The notes under the pieces were generated by a model. That model was not told the origin of the DNA. It saw only the letters and a program-made list of their open reading frames with translations, and ran no database searches. 45,307 nt of DNA from SVTX01 sp964526505 (GTDB lineage: Bacteria > Bacillota > Clostridia > Oscillospirales > CAG-272): assembly GCA_964526505.1 (NCBI GenBank), contig CAZGJC010000013.1:1-45307 (forward strand). Reading direction: 5' to 3'. Positions 42,434 to 45,307 of the stretch are shown here, in pieces (within the stretch, counting starts at the first letter, position 1; each line of letters begins with the position of its first letter). The position numbers and the translations under genes were made by a program.

Positions 42434-43192
42434 ATGAAAACAGTTGAGTTTTACAATGAACTTTGCAAAATAATACCAACATCATATTCTTGCGATTGGG
42501 ACAGGGACGGTCTTGAAGTTTGTCCCGAGGACAGGGAAGTCAGAAAAATTTTAGTGGCACTTGATTGCACGGATGAAGTCATCGACAAGGCGATAGACGG
42601 CGGTTTTGACGTTATCATGACGCATCATCCGTTATTTTTCGGCGGAATAGGCAATCTTACGATTACAAATCCCGTCGGCGAGCGTGCGGTGAAACTTGCA
42701 CGTGCCGGCATAAGTGTTATGAGTTTTCATACACGTCTTGACGCACTCGGTGGCGGAGTAAATGATATTCTCGCCTCTAAAATAGGGCTTGAAAACGTTA
42801 CTGCGGTCGGTGAAGAGGGAATCGTTCGCATAGGGGAACTTTGTGACGAGATGGACGCCGACGCTTTTGCACGTCTTGTAAAGTTCGCTCTCGGAGCAAC
42901 TTGCGTCACACTCTCTCCTTGCGGAAAGAAAGTAAAGCGTGTGGCACTGATAGGCGGTTCGGGCGGTGACGATATAGACATTGCCCGCAATTTCGGTGCC
43001 GACACATTCCTTACGGGAGAACTTAAATATCATCAAATTTTGTCTGCCTCGGAGGTGGGCATGAATCTTATATGTGCCGGTCATTTCTATACGGAGTACC
43101 CCGTTACGGAATTTTTGGTACGTGTGGCAAAAGAACTCACAGGTACTGCGGAGACTGAGATTTTCTTTTCCGACAGAGTGGAAGTAATATAA
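42434..43192 (+). CDS. Nif3-family dinuclear metal-binding protein
   Basis: A 252-residue member of the Nif3/YqfO/DUF34 family, ring-forming hexamers with a two-metal centre; GTP cyclohydrolase I type 2 is a frequent but doubtful label. Metal ligands are visible in MTHHPLFFGG (His64, His65), in SFHTRLDALGGGVND (His ~102, Asp ~106) and in AGHFYTEYPV near the C-terminus (His, Glu). GAAAGGGG precedes the start. It is 21 bp after trmK and 17 bp before the phosphoesterase gene, in one operon. Confidence 0.93.
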   Translation: MKTVEFYNELCKIIPTSYSCDWDRDGLEVCPEDREVRKILVALDCTDEVIDKAIDGGFDVIMTHHPLFFGGIGNLTITNPVGERAVKLARAGISVMSFHTRLDALGGGVNDILASKIGLENVTAVGEEGIVRIGELCDEMDADAFARLVKFALGATCVTLSPCGKKVKRVALIGGSGGDDIDIARNFGADTFLTGELKYHQILSASEVGMNLICAGHFYTEYPVTEFLVRVAKELTGTAETEIFFSDRVEVI

Positions 43193-43209
43193 ACGGAGGA
43201 ACTAAAAAT

Positions 43210-43896
43210 ATGACTTACGTAACTTCAAATTTACACGGAGATTACGAAAGTTTTCTTAAACTTTTGGAGATTGTAAATTTCAGCGACGATGACGTGATGT
43301 ACATTCTCGGAGACATTGTGGACTTCGGAGAGGGTGGCATTGACATCATAAATGACATCAGTATGAGATACAATATTTACTGCGTTGTGGGCGAACACGA
43401 TTTTACCGCTCTTAAAATGCTTTCGGGATTTTCGGAGATGCTCAAAAGCGGTGAGACGCCCTCGCCTGAATTTATATCCGATATGACAAAATGGAGTGCC
43501 GACGGCGGAGCGGTTACTCTGTCCGCTTTCCGTCAACTCGACGATGACGGCAGAGAGGGAGTTCTTGACTATCTTGCCGATATGTCGCTTTACGATATTA
43601 TTGAGGTGGGCGGTGTTGAATACATACTCGTCCACGCCGGAATTGCGAATTTTACGCCCGACATCGACCTTGACAGTTTAAATCCCGATGACTTTTTCGG
43701 CGAGGCACTTGACCTTGACAGAAAATATTATGATGACAAAATAATTATCGTGGGTCACAATCCGACCACCTCGGAAAACGGCGGTGAGGACAGGATATAT
43801 TACGGAAACGGCTCGATAGACGTTGATTGCGGTGTTATGAGAGGCGGAAGGCTCGGTTGTCTCTGTCTTGAAAACAAGCGTGAATTTTACGTTTGA
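43210..43896 (+). CDS. Metallophosphoesterase-like protein with degenerate metal motifs
   Basis: A 228-residue member of the calcineurin-like (PPP) fold. Positions of the five motifs are recognisable but several changed. Motif 1 (SDLHG) is SNLHG with Asn7 replacing the metal-ligand Asp. Motif 2 (GDxxDRG) is GDIVDFG, with Phe replacing Arg. Motif 3 (GNHE) is GEHD, with Glu replacing Asn. Later motifs remain as LVHAG and VGHNPT. The protein may be a weak or inactive phosphatase, or bind a regulator. It is co-transcribed with Nif3 and the methyltransferase gene; CGGAGG precedes the start. Confidence 0.85.
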   Translation: MTYVTSNLHGDYESFLKLLEIVNFSDDDVMYILGDIVDFGEGGIDIINDISMRYNIYCVVGEHDFTALKMLSGFSEMLKSGETPSPEFISDMTKWSADGGAVTLSAFRQLDDDGREGVLDYLADMSLYDIIEVGGVEYILVHAGIANFTPDIDLDSLNPDDFFGEALDLDRKYYDDKIIIVGHNPTTSENGGEDRIYYGNGSIDVDCGVMRGGRLGCLCLENKREFYV

Positions 43897-43905
43897 TTCT
43901 GAAAT

Positions 43906-45307
43906 ATGGACTTTAAGAAGAATGACGTACTCACTCTCAAAGTGACGGATATGAACAATTTGGGTGCGGGAATTGCACACACAGACGGTGGTGTTGCGGT
44001 GTTCGTTACGGGGGGAGTTATAGGAGATGAAGTGCGTGCGAAAATCATCAAGGTTGCGAAAAATTACCTTGTGGCTCGCATAGAAGAAATACTCGTGCCG
44101 TCGGAAAGTCGGGTGGCGGAAGCGTTTTGCGACGCTCCGACCTCTTGCGGAGGTTGTGTTTACAGAAATCTTAAATATTCTTGCGAACTTCAAATAAAAA
44201 GAGAATACGTAAAAAGTGTATTCCGCAAAGTCGGGCTTTCCGACGTGATTATAAATCCCACGGTGGCAACGGGGGATATCAGGGGATACAGAAACAAAGC
44301 ACAGTATCCCGTTCAAAACTCAAAAGACGGTTTGCGTGCGGGATTTTTCGCATCGAAAACTCACAACGTTATCTCTGCACGGAAATGTTCGTTACAACCG
44401 GATATATTTACGGAGATTGTGTCGTACACGCTGGATTTTTTCAATGCCCGAGGTATTTCGGCATATGATGAGGCGAGTGGTAACGGTATTTTGAGGCACA
44501 TCTATTTACGTGAGGGAAAAGAGACGGGCGAGGTAATGCTTTGTCTTGTGATAAATGCCGACAAGTTAAAACATTCGGAAGAATTTGCGAGTTTGTTACT
44601 TGAAAAATTCCCGAGAGTTACGTCGGTCATGCTAAATATAAACAAGAAAAACACAAACGTTGTTCTCGGCGAAAAATTTATTTGCATAGGTGGAAGAGAC
44701 TATATAATCGACCGTTTGTGCGGTTTGAGTTTTAAAATATCGGCAGGTTCTTTCTATCAGGTAAATCACGATGCGGCACAATTGCTGTACGATATCGCAA
44801 AAGAGCGTGCATCACTTGTCGGAAACGAAATTATTGCCGATTTATATTGCGGAACCGGAACGATAGGTCTTACAATGGCACAAAATGCCAAAATGCTTGT
44901 GGGAATCGAGATTGTACCCGAAGCGATAGAGTGTGCAAAGGAAAACGCAGAACTCAACGGGATATGCAACGCTCACTTCTTTTGCGGAGACGCATCTGAC
45001 ACGGGCGGATTGTTTGCACGGGCTGAAAAAACGCTTGGCAAGTTTACCCCCGACGTGGTGATAATAGATCCTCCTCGCAAAGGAACCACGGTTGAACTGA
45101 TGGATTATTTGGCGAATACAGGTGTTACGAGGGTGGTTTATATTTCGTGCGGACCCGACACACTTGCCCGTGATTGTGCGTATTTCAGGCGTCTCGGATA
45201 TGAAATCGGTGACGTGACGCCCGTGGACTTATTTCCAAGGACGGGACACGTGGAGACGGTAGTTCTTTTGTCAAGGAAAAAGGCGAAGGACTATTTGGAA
45301 GTCAACG
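43906..45307 (+). CDS. rlmD: RlmD/TrmA-type 23S rRNA (uracil-C5)-methyltransferase, 3' end outside the window
   Basis: 467 residues are present and the frame is open at the right edge. Residues 1-60 form a TRAM RNA-binding domain (DVLTLKVTDMNNLGAGIAHT). The [4Fe-4S] motif is CDAPTSCGGC (CX5CX2C), with a fourth Cys in ARKCSLQP. The methyltransferase part has SAGSFYQVNHDAA, ADLYCGTGTIGL (SAM binding), VIIDPPRKG and the catalytic Cys in YISCGPDTLARD. This marks the RumA/RlmD-RlmCD family that makes m5U in 23S rRNA; which uracil is modified cannot be read. The ATG lies nine bases after the previous stop, without a strong binding site, so translation is probably coupled. Confidence 0.93.
   Translation, partial: MDFKKNDVLTLKVTDMNNLGAGIAHTDGGVAVFVTGGVIGDEVRAKIIKVAKNYLVARIEEILVPSESRVAEAFCDAPTSCGGCVYRNLKYSCELQIKREYVKSVFRKVGLSDVIINPTVATGDIRGYRNKAQYPVQNSKDGLRAGFFASKTHNVISARKCSLQPDIFTEIVSYTLDFFNARGISAYDEASGNGILRHIYLREGKETGEVMLCLVINADKLKHSEEFASLLLEKFPRVTSVMLNINKKNTNVVLGEKFICIGGRDYIIDRLCGLSFKISAGSFYQVNHDAAQLLYDIAKERASLVGNEIIADLYCGTGTIGLTMAQNAKMLVGIEIVPEAIECAKENAELNGICNAHFFCGDASDTGGLFARAEKTLGKFTPDVVIIDPPRKGTTVELMDYLANTGVTRVVYISCGPDTLARDCAYFRRLGYEIGDVTPVDLFPRTGHVETVVLLSRKKAKDYLEVN

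Overview
The window looks like part of a scaffold from an anaerobic, low-to-moderate GC Clostridia member, most likely an uncultured gut Oscillospirales or Christensenellales-type bacterium. Supporting signs are T-box leaders on pheS and leuS, a ZTP (pfl) riboswitch on an oxygen-sensitive pyruvate formate-lyase operon, AGGAGG-type ribosome binding sites, clostridial forms of GluRS, GlnRS and dCTP deaminase, and many lipoproteins. At least a dozen promoters can be read as TTGACA-like/TATAAT-like pairs with exactly 17 bp spacing. A 100-N assembly gap lies at 27426-27525. The taxonomic placement is inference; no rRNA gene is present.

Layout. 1-480: the last codons of a mobile-element serine recombinase, its terminator, and an interspersed palindromic repeat. 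485-4354: an ABC half-exporter and a cytoplasmic GH99/WbsX-like protein with a C-terminal DOMON-like domain. 4393-7523: promoter, ZTP riboswitch with its terminator, then pflB and pflA. 7560-11555 (minus): Phe T-box, pheS, pheT and a DUF896 protein. 11608-16236 (minus): DUF1294 protein and the MBL hydrolase-gltX-glnS operon. 16266-18539 (minus): an orphan peptide-type ABC substrate-binding lipoprotein. 18725-20171: a small membrane protein and a LexA/CI-like S24 regulator. 20217-23768: Leu T-box, leuS, rpsU and a small membrane protein.

23897-28790 is the surface-exposed part. It holds a lipoprotein that is a catalytically dead GH13 amylase homologue, and a large secreted endonuclease I-type protein with at least 11 cysteine-rich repeats and an atypical C-terminal membrane anchor. 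28932-33673: a lipoprotein, a MgtC/SapB protein plus a Kef-type antiporter diverging from a LysR gene through overlapping promoters, a GNAT acetyltransferase, and a dCTP deaminase with a changed catalytic residue. 33767-39361: a PASTA-type lipoprotein, then a TetR regulator diverging from an operon of two ABC ATPases and one permease with a very large loop. 39374-41159 (minus): a lipoprotein and prfB lacking the usual programmed frameshift. 41340-45307: a DUF1858 redox protein, then trmK, a Nif3-family gene, a metallophosphoesterase with degraded motifs, and an rlmD-like RNA methyltransferase that runs off the window.

Most of the window is translation machinery and regulated central metabolism. 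The less ordinary material is the pseudo-amylase/surface nuclease pair, the dCTP deaminase and phosphoesterase with substituted active-site residues, and several unassigned dyad elements beside promoters. I found no CRISPR array, tRNA, rRNA or complete mobile element, and no clearly new multi-gene system.
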